A DNA stretch of 64,000 nt, taken from Chitinophaga filiformis (lineage in GTDB: Bacteria; Bacteroidota; Bacteroidia; Chitinophagales; Chitinophagaceae). The notes beneath the pieces are model-generated. The model saw only the letters and a program-made list of their open reading frames with translations. It had not been told where the DNA came from and searched no databases. Below, piece by piece: positions 34,752 through 44,283 of the stretch. Where the stretch lies: assembly GCF_021646545.1 (NCBI RefSeq), contig NZ_JAKIRP010000010.1, positions 1 to 64,000 of the forward strand, written 5' to 3'. Made by a program: the position numbers and the translations under genes. Positions within the stretch are counted from its first letter, which is position 1; the number at the start of each line of letters is the position of its first letter.

Positions 34752-35519
34752 CTATTGTTTTGTAGCAATGATGATCAGTCTTGGCGAATGCTGTTCATCG
34801 TAACTATTGAAATGATAGTCTCCAAAGATATCTGTTATTTGTAAACCCTGATGGGCGAACATTTCCTGAAAATCGTGGAGGGTAAAGGCACTTACATTCT
34901 CGGTAAATGTGGTCCGGTATAAGCGGGAACGGTCCAGGATGTTGATCTGCTTCTGGAATTTTCCATCATTTACCTCCCGGGCAATATCGAACACCACCTC
35001 GCCTTTCTCTTTCACTTCAAAAGGCACCAGATTAGCTTCGACATATGGACTGTTCAGGTAGTCCAGCACCAGGCAGCCTCCCGGTTTCAGGGCATTCCGC
35101 ATAGTACGTAATGCATTCTCGTTCTCCCTTTCCGTATCAAAATAACCAAAGCTGGTAAAAAAGTTAAATACAAAATCAAAATAGTTCACCCTGAAAGGCA
35201 GACGCATATCATGCTGGTAAAAGCTGAGATGATCATTTTCCAGCTTTTGGGCAATGTTGATGCTGCGGATGGAAAGGTCGATACCTGTGACCGTATATCC
35301 TTTTGATGCCAGGTAACTGGAATGGCGACCGGTGCCACAGGCTACATCCAGCATGGTGGCATTAGCAGTCGGACGCAGATAGTTCAACAGCTTGTCTATA
35401 AAAGTTGCCGCTTCTGCATTATCCCTGTTATCGTACAACAGGTGATAGTAAGGAGAATTGAACCAATCTTTAAACCATTGTTTTTGTATTTCCACTGCTA
35501 ACTCATTAAAAACTTCCAT
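34752..35519 (-). CDS. Class I SAM-dependent methyltransferase
   Basis: 255 residues. SAM-binding motif MLDVACGTGRHSSYLASKG (about 57-75) with the acidic VTGIDLS after it. The C-terminal part, with FTSFGYFDTERENENALRTM, matches the methyltransferase type 11/25 group. The substrate is unknown. It lies in a short run with an LTA-synthase-like gene and PAP2, so a lipid or cell-wall intermediate is possible. Confidence 0.82.
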   Translation of the reverse strand: MEVFNELAVEIQKQWFKDWFNSPYYHLLYDNRDNAEAATFIDKLLNYLRPTANATMLDVACGTGRHSSYLASKGYTVTGIDLSIRSINIAQKLENDHLSFYQHDMRLPFRVNYFDFVFNFFTSFGYFDTERENENALRTMRNALKPGGCLVLDYLNSPYVEANLVPFEVKEKGEVVFDIAREVNDGKFQKQINILDRSRLYRTTFTENVSAFTLHDFQEMFAHQGLQITDIFGDYHFNSYDEQHSPRLIIIATKQ

Positions 35520-35542
35520 GATCAGATGAACGCCCCAAAGCT

Positions 35543-37555
35543 CTATTTTTTATTATTAAACATCAAATATCGGGTGCTTTCGTAAAATGCCCGCGTTAAA
35601 TTATCGAGCGCTTTTGCCGTATCCGGATATTGTGCACTCACATTTTTCAGCGGGTCTCCCTGCATATCATACAGATAGGCTGCCTGGGTCTTCGTATTGA
35701 TCTCATACATATAGCGTTCCCCTATCATAGATATATACCCCTGGAGGTTTTTGGCATAGCTGGCAAAAGCATACCTGCTTGTCTGCGCAGTATCCAGCAT
35801 ATCCTGTCCCAGCGTATAGTTCTTCACCGGCATACCCACCAGTTTCGCCATTGTCGGATAAATATCTACCAGGCTGACCGCATAATTGATCACCTGGGGC
35901 TTTACCAGTGCCGGGGCATAGATAAAGCAGGCGGAATGTACTGATCCGCTGACCAGTTCATACTCCGGGGTAGGCATAAAATGGTAAGGATTCAGGGTAC
36001 AGTTATGGTCTCCGAACATGATAAAAATGGTATTGTCCAGGTATCCTCCTTTTTTTGCCAGATCGATGAGATGCCCTATGTTATAATCCTCATAACGGAT
36101 AGCATTCAACTGATCTATGGAAACGAATCCTGATTTTTTAAACTGCTCTTTATCAATATCCCGGGCGCTTATCCTTTTAAAACCGCCGCCCCCATTTGTG
36201 GTCGTATATGGAGGATGATTGTCTGCCAGCTGCAGGAATGCCACAAATGGCTGTTGCCGTTTGCCGGCGTCCCTGAATATTTCGTCTGCCTCTGTGATCA
36301 GATCGTAGTCAGATACGCCCCATACATCCGCTTTAGGCGATTTAAAATAGCCTTCTTCGTAGATCTTCACCCCTTCCACGTTATTCGTGAATACGGCCCT
36401 GATATTGGCCCAGTTGGTATTTCCTCCCAACAGGTAGTATTTCTCATACCCCTTGAACTGGTCCAATACCACCCGCTGGTCGATCATCTTTGGATGACGG
36501 GACGCAGTTTTTGTCAGACTGATATCAGGCAGGCCGGTAGTCACCCCGTACACCGTTCTGGCCGTACTGACGGCAGGTACATAGAAGTTGCGGAAAAGGA
36601 TCCCGCTGTCGGCCAGCCTTTGCATATTGGGCGTAGGCTGCATCGGGTTATTGTGCATACTGGTAACGGCCGCTCCGGTCGATTCCAGCATGACCAGTAT
36701 CACGTTCATTTTCTTTTTGTCTGCGCCGGGGATCTCACGCAGGAAGTTGAGTTTTTCCACATCCGGTTGCTGTACTCCCAGGTATCGCGCCATCACAGGA
36801 TAAAGCTCTCTCGTCTTGTTTATGTCATAGGTGTCCGTTTTACCGGATATGTTAGCAACAAAGTACAGCACAGGGTTCAGCGCCAGACTGGTCACCCCGT
36901 TATCCCTGGTGAACATGGCCTGGCTCCAGCGTAGCGGGAAGTAGGCTATACTGGCATAAATACCGGCAGCAAACACGATGACCATAGAGAACAGCCAGCC
37001 ACTGTATTTCCAGTTGCTGAGTTTCACAGCCGGTTCATGCGCCAGTCGGCGATAGGAACGGATAAACTGGTACGAAATCAGGAACAGGAACAGTCCGATG
37101 CCCACCATTGTGCGTACAACCGGATAGCTCTGCCACAACATCCTGGCATTGTCAGCCCGTTCTCCTGCTGCCAGGAAACGGGTAATGGTAGGGTCCATGC
37201 GCAGGCCCAGGTAAGCATAATGTCCCAGGTCGAACACATAGCCGAACGTCAGCACCAGGTAGACCAGGAAGAGATAGACAAAAACCGGCTTTCTGATGGC
37301 CGGTTTTGTAAAGAAGCTATTTCTGAAAATGAAAGCAATCAGCAATAAGGGAACGGTCAGGATCAGGGCTAGTCGCATATCGAATCTCAGCCCCAGCGTC
37401 CAGGCCTTCAGGATGGCCCCGCTATCCGTAACGGTAGTTTTAAAGAAAAACAGAAAGAAAACCAGACGAAAAACGACCATGAAGAGATATAGGAATAAGG
37501 CCTGGATAATCACATATCGAATATACCGGGGTATACTCTTCCATAAATATTTCAT
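35543..37555 (-). CDS. LTA synthase-like sulfatase-fold membrane enzyme
   Basis: 670 residues from ATG 37555 (MKYLWKSIPRYIRYV). A longer frame starts at 37609, but the -7 element at 37586-37593 lies inside it, so the shorter start is favoured. Five N-terminal membrane helices are followed by an extracellular alkaline-phosphatase/sulfatase domain with the metal-site MLESTG and the Thr nucleophile region STARTVYGVTTGLPD, and FGDHNCTLNP near the C-terminus. Such enzymes transfer glycerol phosphate or phosphoethanolamine to glycans or lipids at the cell envelope. It is divergent from glmM. Confidence 0.85.
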   Translation of the reverse strand: MKYLWKSIPRYIRYVIIQALFLYLFMVVFRLVFFLFFFKTTVTDSGAILKAWTLGLRFDMRLALILTVPLLLIAFIFRNSFFTKPAIRKPVFVYLFLVYLVLTFGYVFDLGHYAYLGLRMDPTITRFLAAGERADNARMLWQSYPVVRTMVGIGLFLFLISYQFIRSYRRLAHEPAVKLSNWKYSGWLFSMVIVFAAGIYASIAYFPLRWSQAMFTRDNGVTSLALNPVLYFVANISGKTDTYDINKTRELYPVMARYLGVQQPDVEKLNFLREIPGADKKKMNVILVMLESTGAAVTSMHNNPMQPTPNMQRLADSGILFRNFYVPAVSTARTVYGVTTGLPDISLTKTASRHPKMIDQRVVLDQFKGYEKYYLLGGNTNWANIRAVFTNNVEGVKIYEEGYFKSPKADVWGVSDYDLITEADEIFRDAGKRQQPFVAFLQLADNHPPYTTTNGGGGFKRISARDIDKEQFKKSGFVSIDQLNAIRYEDYNIGHLIDLAKKGGYLDNTIFIMFGDHNCTLNPYHFMPTPEYELVSGSVHSACFIYAPALVKPQVINYAVSLVDIYPTMAKLVGMPVKNYTLGQDMLDTAQTSRYAFASYAKNLQGYISMIGERYMYEINTKTQAAYLYDMQGDPLKNVSAQYPDTAKALDNLTRAFYESTRYLMFNNKK

Positions 37556-37585
37556 GTAAACGTAGCTGTTGATTAATTTGACATG

Positions 37586-37593
37586 CAAAAGTA
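37586..37593 (-). promoter_or_regulatory. -7 element for the LTA synthase-like gene
   Basis: Minus-strand TACTTTTG matches TAnnTTTG exactly and lies about 30 bp upstream of ATG 37555. No good -33 TTG is seen. Confidence 0.4.
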
Positions 37594-37723
37594 TGCTAAA
37601 CTGTGGCATTAATGAAAAACGGTGTAAAGTTTCCTAACCCCTATATAAATGGCCCACATTAAAACTATAACACATCTATATAATTAATATTTAATTAGAA
37701 AGGAGCGCTATATGTTTAATTCA

Positions 37724-37755
37724 TTTGTCTATTGCTGATTGTAATTTTATATTTG
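37724..37755 (+). promoter_or_regulatory. Promoter of glmM
   Basis: TTTG at 37724-37727 is followed after 20 bases by TATATTTG at 37748-37755, an exact TAnnTTTG match. The glmM start codon lies 16 to 25 bp downstream, so the leader is very short. Confidence 0.65.
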
Positions 37756-37779
37756 CCCTTCCTTTAAAAATTGAAATTC

Positions 37780-39162
37780 GTGGCACTGATCAAATCGATT
37801 TCTGGCATTCGCGGAACCATCGGGGGCAAACCTGGAGAAGGACTCTCACCTCTCGATGTTGTAAAGTTCACAGCAGCATTCGGCACATGGCTCATCAAAC
37901 AATCCGACAACAGGAAAGTAGTAATAGGACGGGACGGACGCATTTCAGGTGAAATGGTGAAACAACTCGTAGTTGCTACGCTCAACGGATTGGGCCTGGA
38001 TGTTGTGGATCTTGACCTCTCTACCACGCCTACAGTTGAAGTAGCTGTAAAGGCAGAGCAGGCCGCAGGTGGTATCATCCTTACGGCGAGCCACAACCCC
38101 AAAGAATGGAACGCCCTGAAGCTGTTGAACAGTGAAGGCGAATTCATATCCGGCGATGATGGAGCGATCGTACTCGATCTGGCTGCACGCGAAGATTTCA
38201 CCTTTGCAGATGTCAATAAACTTGGCACTTACAGAAAAGATGACAGTTACCTGCAGAAACACATCGATATGGTTGTGAACTATCCCCTGGTGGATGTTCC
38301 CGCTATCAAAGCCCGCAACTTTAAAGTGGTGGTGGACGCTGTCAACTCTACCGGCGCTATCTTCATTCCTGCCCTGCTGAAGGCATTGGGAGTAGAAGAG
38401 GTGACCGTATTGTTCGATGAAGTGAATGGCCGTTTCAGTCATAATCCGGAGCCACTGCCGGAAAACCTTACCGCGTTAAGCAACGAAGTGAATAAATCCA
38501 GTGCAGACCTGGGTATTGCTGTAGATCCTGACGTAGACCGCCTTTGCTTCGTATGTGAAGATGGCAGCATGTTCGGTGAAGAATATACCCTGGTGGCAGT
38601 AGCTGATTATATACTGAAAAGCCGCAAAGGAAACACTGTTTCCAACCTTTCTTCCACACAGGCACTGAAAGATGTAACGCTGAAGAATGGTGGAGAATAC
38701 CATCCTTCCGCAGTAGGAGAAGTGAATGTAGTGCGTAAAATGAAAGAGGTAAACGCGGTGATCGGAGGTGAAGGTAATGGCGGTATCATCGTACCAGATC
38801 TGCACTATGGCCGTGATGCCCTGATCGGTATTGGCCTCTTCCTCAGCCATGTGGCACAGACCAAAAAGAACCTGAAAGCCCTGCGCAACAGCTACCCTGA
38901 CTACTTCATCTCCAAAAACAAGATTGAACTGGACAAAGGTGTGGATGTAGTGACCATCTTTGATAAGATCAAGGGTAAGTACAGGAACCAGCCAATTAAT
39001 ATAGAAGACGGTCTGAAAATAGAGTTCGACAGGGACTGGGTACACTTACGTACCTCCAATACGGAACCTATTATCCGGATTTATGCGGAAAGCCAGAATG
39101 AGACTACGGCCGATAATATCGCCAAACGTATCATGCAGGACATCCGTGAGTTTATGCACTAA
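37780..39162 (+). CDS. glmM: Phosphoglucosamine mutase
   Basis: 460 residues from GTG 37780 (MALIKSISGIRGTIGG); a TTG at 37771 would add three residues. The catalytic phosphoserine is Ser104 in TASHNPKEWNALK, the metal-binding loop is DPDVDRL and the sugar-binding segment is GGEGNGG. It interconverts glucosamine-6-phosphate and glucosamine-1-phosphate for UDP-GlcNAc, peptidoglycan and LPS. The C-terminal phosphate-binding RTSNTEPIIRIYAE is intact. It has its own promoter and a strong downstream terminator, so it stands as a single unit. It belongs to the phosphohexomutase family, and the name follows the close match to Bacteroidota GlmM. Confidence 0.9.
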   Translation: MALIKSISGIRGTIGGKPGEGLSPLDVVKFTAAFGTWLIKQSDNRKVVIGRDGRISGEMVKQLVVATLNGLGLDVVDLDLSTTPTVEVAVKAEQAAGGIILTASHNPKEWNALKLLNSEGEFISGDDGAIVLDLAAREDFTFADVNKLGTYRKDDSYLQKHIDMVVNYPLVDVPAIKARNFKVVVDAVNSTGAIFIPALLKALGVEEVTVLFDEVNGRFSHNPEPLPENLTALSNEVNKSSADLGIAVDPDVDRLCFVCEDGSMFGEEYTLVAVADYILKSRKGNTVSNLSSTQALKDVTLKNGGEYHPSAVGEVNVVRKMKEVNAVIGGEGNGGIIVPDLHYGRDALIGIGLFLSHVAQTKKNLKALRNSYPDYFISKNKIELDKGVDVVTIFDKIKGKYRNQPINIEDGLKIEFDRDWVHLRTSNTEPIIRIYAESQNETTADNIAKRIMQDIREFMH

Positions 39163-39184
39163 TTTCCAACTACTTAGAAAATAT

Positions 39185-39228
39185 CAACCGGCGGATGCAT
39201 GTATTTGTGTCCGCCGGTTGTTTTTTTT
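39185..39228 (+). terminator. Intrinsic terminator of glmM
   Basis: CAACCGGCGGA pairs with TCCGCCGGTTG around a 14-nt loop and is followed by a run of eight T. The words TTTGTGTCCGCC recur just after it (39251-39262), immediately ahead of the next gene. Confidence 0.85.
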
Positions 39229-39295
39229 GGTTTTCTAAAAAAATCAGACATTTGTGTCCGCCAACGGCATTTTTTTATCAAAAACCACCACCACC

Positions 39296-40423
39296 TTGAA
39301 AAGAATTTATTTTGATAATGCAGCCACCACGGCGCTGGATAAAGACGTGCTGGATGTGATGCTGCCTTATCTGACAGAAAAGTTTGGAAATCCTTCTTCC
39401 ATCTATTCGTATGGCCGTGAAACAAGACTGGCCATTGAAAACGCACGTAAATCCGTAGCTAAGATCCTGAACGCACATCCGGGAGAGATCTTTTTTACCT
39501 CAGGTGGTACTGAAAGCACCAATACTGCGGTAACTGCAGCCATCCACAACCTGGGCTGCAGGCATATCATCTCTTCTGAAATTGAACACCATGCCACCCT
39601 CCATTCTGTGGAGCATGCCCATTCAAAAGACAAGATCAGGCTGAGTAATGTAAGATTGCTACCCGACGGTCATGTGGATATGGCACACCTGCGCGAACTG
39701 CTGGCCAATTCAGCTGAACGTTGCCTGGTAAGCCTCATGCATGCCAACAACGAAATCGGCAACCTGCTCGATCTCCATGCTGTAGGTAACCTCTGCAAGG
39801 AATTTGATGCCATCTTCCATTCTGATACGGTACAGACAGTAGGACACTATGCTTTTGACCTGCGTAACACACCTGTACACTTCATCAATGGTTCCGGCCA
39901 CAAATTCCACGGCCCTAAAGGTGTAGGTATTCTTTACATCAACGAAAATGTGAAGATCACGCCGTTCATTCATGGTGGCGCCCAGGAACGTAACATGCGC
40001 GCTGGTACGGAGAACGTATACGGCATTGTTGGTTTTGCCAAAGCGCTGGAACTGGCCACTGAGCACATGGAAGAACATAGCAGGTATATTAATGACCTGC
40101 GTATGTATATGATGGACCAGTTAAAGCAGCATATACCCGGCGTAAGCCATAACGGCGACCTCTATGGCCGCAGCCTGTATACGGTGTTGAACGTGTCATT
40201 CCCTAAAACGGAAAAGAGTGAAATGCTGCTCTTCAACCTGGATATTAACGGTATCTGCGCATCTGGTGGCAGTGCCTGTACTTCCGGCGCCGATGCAGGT
40301 TCTCACGTTATCCGCGCCATCAATAGTGATCCTAACAGGATTGCGGTACGCTTCTCTTTCGCCAAAGACAATACGAAAGAAGAAATTGACGAAGTAATCA
40401 CCCGACTGAAAGAGATCATATAA
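39296..40423 (+). CDS. Cysteine desulfurase (NifS/IscS family)
   Basis: 375 residues from TTG 39296 (MKRIYFDNAATTALD), which matches family N-termini; an upstream GTG at 39254 would add 14 low-quality residues. PLP is held by Lys203 in NGSGHKFHGPKG. The mobile active Cys is about 328 in GICASGGSACTSG. It removes sulfur from L-cysteine to a persulfide for iron-sulfur clusters or tRNA thiolation. No isc or suf partner is in the window, so it may be the tRNA- or general-type enzyme. Confidence 0.88.
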   Translation: MKRIYFDNAATTALDKDVLDVMLPYLTEKFGNPSSIYSYGRETRLAIENARKSVAKILNAHPGEIFFTSGGTESTNTAVTAAIHNLGCRHIISSEIEHHATLHSVEHAHSKDKIRLSNVRLLPDGHVDMAHLRELLANSAERCLVSLMHANNEIGNLLDLHAVGNLCKEFDAIFHSDTVQTVGHYAFDLRNTPVHFINGSGHKFHGPKGVGILYINENVKITPFIHGGAQERNMRAGTENVYGIVGFAKALELATEHMEEHSRYINDLRMYMMDQLKQHIPGVSHNGDLYGRSLYTVLNVSFPKTEKSEMLLFNLDINGICASGGSACTSGADAGSHVIRAINSDPNRIAVRFSFAKDNTKEEIDEVITRLKEII

Positions 40424-40451
40424 ACGATCATACTTCAACAGACAATAAAAA

Positions 40452-40494
40452 GAAAACGGTAAATAGCAGATCGCTCTTTACCGTTTCTTTTTTA
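40452..40494. terminator. Bidirectional terminator between desulfurase and LytTR genes
   Basis: GAAAACGGTAAA pairs with TTTACCGTTTC; A- and T-runs flank it on both sides. It serves the convergent desulfurase (plus) and response regulator (minus) genes. Confidence 0.8.
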
Positions 40495-40516
40495 TGCTAT
40501 TGATATTGCAGACTGA

Positions 40517-41227
40517 TTAACTGTTCCGGTTGATCACGTCATAGAACTTTTCCCTATAGCCGTCGCTGATAGGAATAGACTGATTAGCGATCATCACGGT
40601 ATTCTTCTCTACAGAATTGATCTTATTCAGTGACACAACATAAGAGCGGTGTACCCTGATGAATTTATCTGCAGGTAAACGTGTTTCGAACGACTTAAGG
40701 CTGCGCAGTGTGAGTACTGGCTGAAATGGCGTATAAATTTTCGTATAATCTTTCAGTGCTTCGATGAATAAAATATCTTCCAGGTTGATCTTAATGATCT
40801 TGTATTCTGTCTTAATGAAGATGTAATCATTGACATGCCCGTTGTTGCTGTCACCATTCTTCTGCTGGGACATGCTTCTCAGTTCCAGCGCTTTGGTGGC
40901 CGACCGGAGAAAACGTTCAAAGGGCACTGGTTTCAACAGATAATCCACCACTTCAAGATCAAATCCTTCCAGTGCATATTCTCCATATGCCGTGGTAAAG
41001 ATCACCATGGGTGGGTACTTCAGGGATTTCATCAATTGAATACCCGTGATATCCGGCATCTTAATATCGAGGAACAGCAGGTCTACCCGCTCTTCCTGTA
41101 AAAAACGTAAAGCTTCCGTCGCATTCTCAAATGTACCCACCAGCTGCAGGAAAGGAACCTTCCTGGCGAAGTCGGTGATTATTTCCAATGCCAGTGGTTC
41201 ATCATCCACCGCTATGCACCTGATCAT
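40517..41227 (-). CDS. LytTR-type response regulator
   Basis: 236 residues. The receiver domain has the acidic pair VDDE (8-10) and phospho-acceptor Asp54 in LLFLDIKMPD. A LytTR DNA-binding domain fills the C-terminal half (DYIFIKTEYKIIKINLEDILFIEALKDY, then FIRVHRSYVVSLNKI). It is the partner of the histidine kinase upstream, whose 3' end overlaps this gene by 26 bp. The target genes are unknown; the nearby promoters show no shared LytTR-type repeat that I recognise. Confidence 0.9.
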   Translation of the reverse strand: MIRCIAVDDEPLALEIITDFARKVPFLQLVGTFENATEALRFLQEERVDLLFLDIKMPDITGIQLMKSLKYPPMVIFTTAYGEYALEGFDLEVVDYLLKPVPFERFLRSATKALELRSMSQQKNGDSNNGHVNDYIFIKTEYKIIKINLEDILFIEALKDYTKIYTPFQPVLTLRSLKSFETRLPADKFIRVHRSYVVSLNKINSVEKNTVMIANQSIPISDGYREKFYDVINRNS

Positions 41228-42455
41228 TTTTCAACACGATTTTTAAATCAACAATAAATTGGTTTTCAGATTCTGTGATTTCCAGATCATGGTCACCGGT
41301 ATACAATAATTCCAACCGTTTACGCACGTTCTGCAGGCCTATTCCCCCTTTTTCGGCCACGCGCTTTCTAAAGCGGCTGTTCTCCACTACCAGTCTCACC
41401 TGGTTCCTTTCTATTGCCAGGGCAATGGCAATGAAAGATGGTTCGGCATAACTGATCCCATGTTTAAATGCATTTTCAACAAATGGCACCAGCAACATGG
41501 GCTCTATTTTCAATCCTGCCGGATTTCCCTGCACGGCATAGTCCACCACTATATCGTCCGGCATTCTTAAACGTTGAATATCAATATAGTCCTCCAGGTA
41601 TTGCAGCTCCTGTTGCAGCTGTACCTTGTCCTCGTTGGAGTCATAGATCATGTACCGCATGATGGTAGACAGTTTGACGATGGCGTGTTCTGTCTGTGCG
41701 GAATGTTTATGTGCCAGCGAGTAGATGGTGTTTAGACAGTTAAAAAGGAAGTGAGGATTAATCTGAGACTTTAAAAATTTTAATTCTGCATTCAGATTCT
41801 CCACTTTCAGGGCTTCCCGTTGCTGTTCACTCTTAAACCATTCCTGCGCGATCTTGATAAAGCCGCTCATAAAAAGCATGAGCAAGGCGGCAAAAACCGA
41901 TTTCCGCAATATTTCCGGGAAAAGGATATAGTCGAGGAAAGACAGTTCACTCCGGGCACTGATAAATTCTTTTTTTCTGATCGAGTCGTTCAGCGTAGCG
42001 CCGGCGTATACCGGGGTTATCTGTTCCCGGTATCTCACCTTTGAATGCAGCCTGCCCTCCAGCGAATGGTACCGCATAAAGGGTGGTGGCGGAGCAAATC
42101 CCGCTTCGCGGTCCCTGTTTGGCGTCAGTACCGTTTCCTGGGAAGCGAAGGTTTTCCAGAAAACATACTCCGTAACTGCCTGTTGCATAATGATGAATAC
42201 CAGCGTTAATACAACAAAAGACAGATAGTAGACTATTTTCTTTAATGTGAAAAAACGGGGGATCAGTACATAAAAATTGAGATAAAACAATCCTATGAGG
42301 AAGAGGTTATCAACTATTTCCCTGGCAAAGAACCAGGGGTGCTGGATCTTGATCCGGTAGATAAAAAAGGGAAAGAACAGGAAGCAGGTCCAAACTACAA
42401 TATGCAGTCCTACGCTGAATAGCCGGTTCCTATAGAGTTGTTTTAAATTTATCAT
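41202..42455 (-). CDS. LytS/YehU-type sensor histidine kinase
   Basis: 417 residues from ATG 42455 (MINLKQLYRNRLFSVG); an open frame extends further upstream but lacks a family-like start. Four N-terminal helices are followed by a short linker. The phospho-acceptor His is in LKSQINPHFLFNCLNTIY, the hallmark of the LytS class, and the ATP-binding domain includes VPFVENAFKHG. It probably senses a membrane or envelope signal and phosphorylates the regulator whose gene overlaps it. Confidence 0.88.
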   Translation of the reverse strand: MINLKQLYRNRLFSVGLHIVVWTCFLFFPFFIYRIKIQHPWFFAREIVDNLFLIGLFYLNFYVLIPRFFTLKKIVYYLSFVVLTLVFIIMQQAVTEYVFWKTFASQETVLTPNRDREAGFAPPPPFMRYHSLEGRLHSKVRYREQITPVYAGATLNDSIRKKEFISARSELSFLDYILFPEILRKSVFAALLMLFMSGFIKIAQEWFKSEQQREALKVENLNAELKFLKSQINPHFLFNCLNTIYSLAHKHSAQTEHAIVKLSTIMRYMIYDSNEDKVQLQQELQYLEDYIDIQRLRMPDDIVVDYAVQGNPAGLKIEPMLLVPFVENAFKHGISYAEPSFIAIALAIERNQVRLVVENSRFRKRVAEKGGIGLQNVRKRLELLYTGDHDLEITESENQFIVDLKIVLKNDQVHSGG

Positions 42456-42565
42456 GTAGCCCAAAAGCGCGATAAACTTACACTCAATTCCCGTAAAGCG
42501 GCTGTTAAAATTTGTTAAGCGTAGTAAAAGGAATGTTAAAATTTCTGGGGAATAAAAGATCTCTA

Positions 42566-42589
42566 TGGCCAAATACAGTACTGTGGCCA
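42566..42589. repeat. Short dyad upstream of the histidine kinase gene
   Basis: TGGCC and GGCCA flank a central perfect palindrome ACAGTACTGT (42575-42584). It lies about 115 bp ahead of the kinase start, in an otherwise AT-rich region without another feature. The role is unknown. Confidence 0.45.
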
Positions 42590-42633
42590 ATATTAATATA
42601 AGTTAATATATATCTACCGGAGAGTTTTTAGTG

Positions 42634-43020
42634 CTACTCTACACCGGCTATTTTCATATCAAGCAGCTCTTGCCTGGTCAAGTCCGGTAAACCGGCCGGA
42701 TTTTTCCTAAGCTTGGCGGCGAGGAGTTCTCCCACTTTCAGTGCATCTGCCTCTGTTTTGAAAGGCGTTCTGCCCATGATCACGGGAATGAAAGGTTGTT
42801 CAATGTAAGTATGGGTGCCTTTATTGATCTTGAAGCCCCATCCTCCCCCTTCGGGTTGAAACGTAACTACCGCAATGCTGTCTTGCATTGCGGTAGCTGG
42901 CGCCTCTTCAATATGTTCAGTTTTTTCTGTTTGCCTGGACGGTTGCTGACAGGCTGTAAAGAACAGCGTTGCGGCCAATACCGGCATGCTTACAAAAAGA
43001 ATAGACTTATAATTAGTCAT
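42634..43020 (-). CDS. DUF4907 family lipoprotein
   Basis: 128 residues from ATG 43020. The lipobox FFTAC puts the lipidated Cys at 24. The mature domain (VVTFQPEGGGWGFKINKGTHTYIEQPFIPVI, then FKTEADALKVGELLAAKL) matches the DUF4907 family found almost only in Bacteroidota, where it often follows a Kelch-repeat gene. The start overlaps the end of the Kelch gene by 8 bp. The pair is likely an envelope-associated, surface-exposed unit. Confidence 0.78.
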   Translation of the reverse strand: MTNYKSILFVSMPVLAATLFFTACQQPSRQTEKTEHIEEAPATAMQDSIAVVTFQPEGGGWGFKINKGTHTYIEQPFIPVIMGRTPFKTEADALKVGELLAAKLRKNPAGLPDLTRQELLDMKIAGVE

Positions 43021-44032
43021 TAGTGTCATTTTCCTGATCTGGTAAGAATTCAAACAGATCATCCAGGTAAGTAGCGGAAGAATAACCGGTGCTCACAAAA
43101 CCTCTGCCTTTTACGGTAAAGCCTACAGCTGAGGTACGGCTTGCACCATCGAAAGCGGTCTTTTCTGTCCAGCGGTCGTTGATTGGATCATACTCCCAGG
43201 TAGTTGCACTTGAACCGGTAGTAACATAACCTTTGTTGTTGATCACAAATGCAACAGCACCGTAACGGGCGATGGAAGAATAATCATCATCGAAAGACTC
43301 GTCTGTCGCGTTTTCGATCTTTGCTTTCTCGTTCCACTGGTCGTTCGTAGCGTTGTACACATACATACGGGTAGGTGTTGTACCTGCACCGGAACCTGTT
43401 ACAACGTATGCGCTATCGCCGATCACAAAAGCAACTGCTTGTCTTCTCTTGTCTTTCAGAGAGTTAGCTGTAGACCAGGTGTTGGAAGATGGATTATATT
43501 TATAGAAATCGCTCATGTTGTTACCGCCATCATAGCCGGTACCTACATAACCCATATCTTTTAAACCGAAACCTACCGCATAATAACGGCCGGCGCCAGG
43601 GAATTCAGCTTTGCCTTCCCAGCTGTTGGTAGCAGGATCGTATGCCCAGGTATCTTTCAATGTTCTCAGATCAGCATCGCTACCGGTTGTTACATATCCT
43701 TTGCCGGCGGCAGTGAAAGCTGCTGCGCCAGTACGGGCAAGATTCCTTGTAGGATCATTCTTATCCGCCATAGACGCTATAATGGTCCAGTTATCCTTTA
43801 CCGGGTCGTATTTATAAAAAGAACTTAACCAGGTACCACCATCAACACCACTGGTACCAGTTCCTACATACGCTGTATCTCCGATCACAAAGCTCACTGC
43901 TTCCCTTCTGGCGTCTCCCTGGTAATCTGCCCTTCTTACCCAGTTACCCAGCTTGGTCGTATCTTCGCTTGATGAACAGGAGGCCAATGTAAGTACTGCC
44001 AATCCCAGAAAACATACTTTTAAATAGCGCAT
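43013..44032 (-). CDS. Kelch-repeat lipoprotein
   Basis: 339 residues. The lipobox is TLASC with Cys19. The remainder is about six Kelch blades with the pattern AVSFVIGDTAYVGTGTSG ... YKYDP..D.W, repeating near residues 45, 100, 150, 200 and 255, and closing at the C-terminus. This forms a six-bladed beta-propeller likely displayed on the outer surface. It is co-transcribed with the DUF4907 gene. The many Gly and Thr residues are normal for such propellers. Confidence 0.85.
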   Translation of the reverse strand: MRYLKVCFLGLAVLTLASCSSSEDTTKLGNWVRRADYQGDARREAVSFVIGDTAYVGTGTSGVDGGTWLSSFYKYDPVKDNWTIIASMADKNDPTRNLARTGAAAFTAAGKGYVTTGSDADLRTLKDTWAYDPATNSWEGKAEFPGAGRYYAVGFGLKDMGYVGTGYDGGNNMSDFYKYNPSSNTWSTANSLKDKRRQAVAFVIGDSAYVVTGSGAGTTPTRMYVYNATNDQWNEKAKIENATDESFDDDYSSIARYGAVAFVINNKGYVTTGSSATTWEYDPINDRWTEKTAFDGASRTSAVGFTVKGRGFVSTGYSSATYLDDLFEFLPDQENDTND

Positions 44033-44060
44033 AAGTTATTTTTACTTTTTTAATAGCTGC

Positions 44061-44089
44061 CAAAATTATCCGCACTTATTTAAGCTCAA
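44061..44089 (-). promoter_or_regulatory. Promoter of the Kelch/DUF4907 operon
   Basis: Minus-strand TTG (44087-44089) is followed after 18 bases by TAATTTTG (44061-44068), an exact -7 match. The Kelch start is at 44032. The plus-strand half of this 250-bp intergenic region has TACTTTTG near 44129 but no suitable -33. Confidence 0.5.
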
Positions 44090-44283
44090 TCACGAAATAG
44101 ATATTTGGGTACTTTTGACAGACAAATCAGGCCTTTTTATCTGCCAATTGGTTTTTTACCATCTACGGCGCCTTGCTACCCCAGCAGTAGCACAAAGAGT
44201 ACCGAAGGGTATTCGTCGATAAAAAGAGCCTATTCGCATATTAAATCAGCGTGAAGTTGGGTTCCTGTCTAAAATTGCGCTCC

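Noticed and set aside
37610-37723. Second gene between the LTA synthase-like gene and glmM
   Set aside because: The region is AT-rich, has only promoter elements and no open frame with protein-like features.
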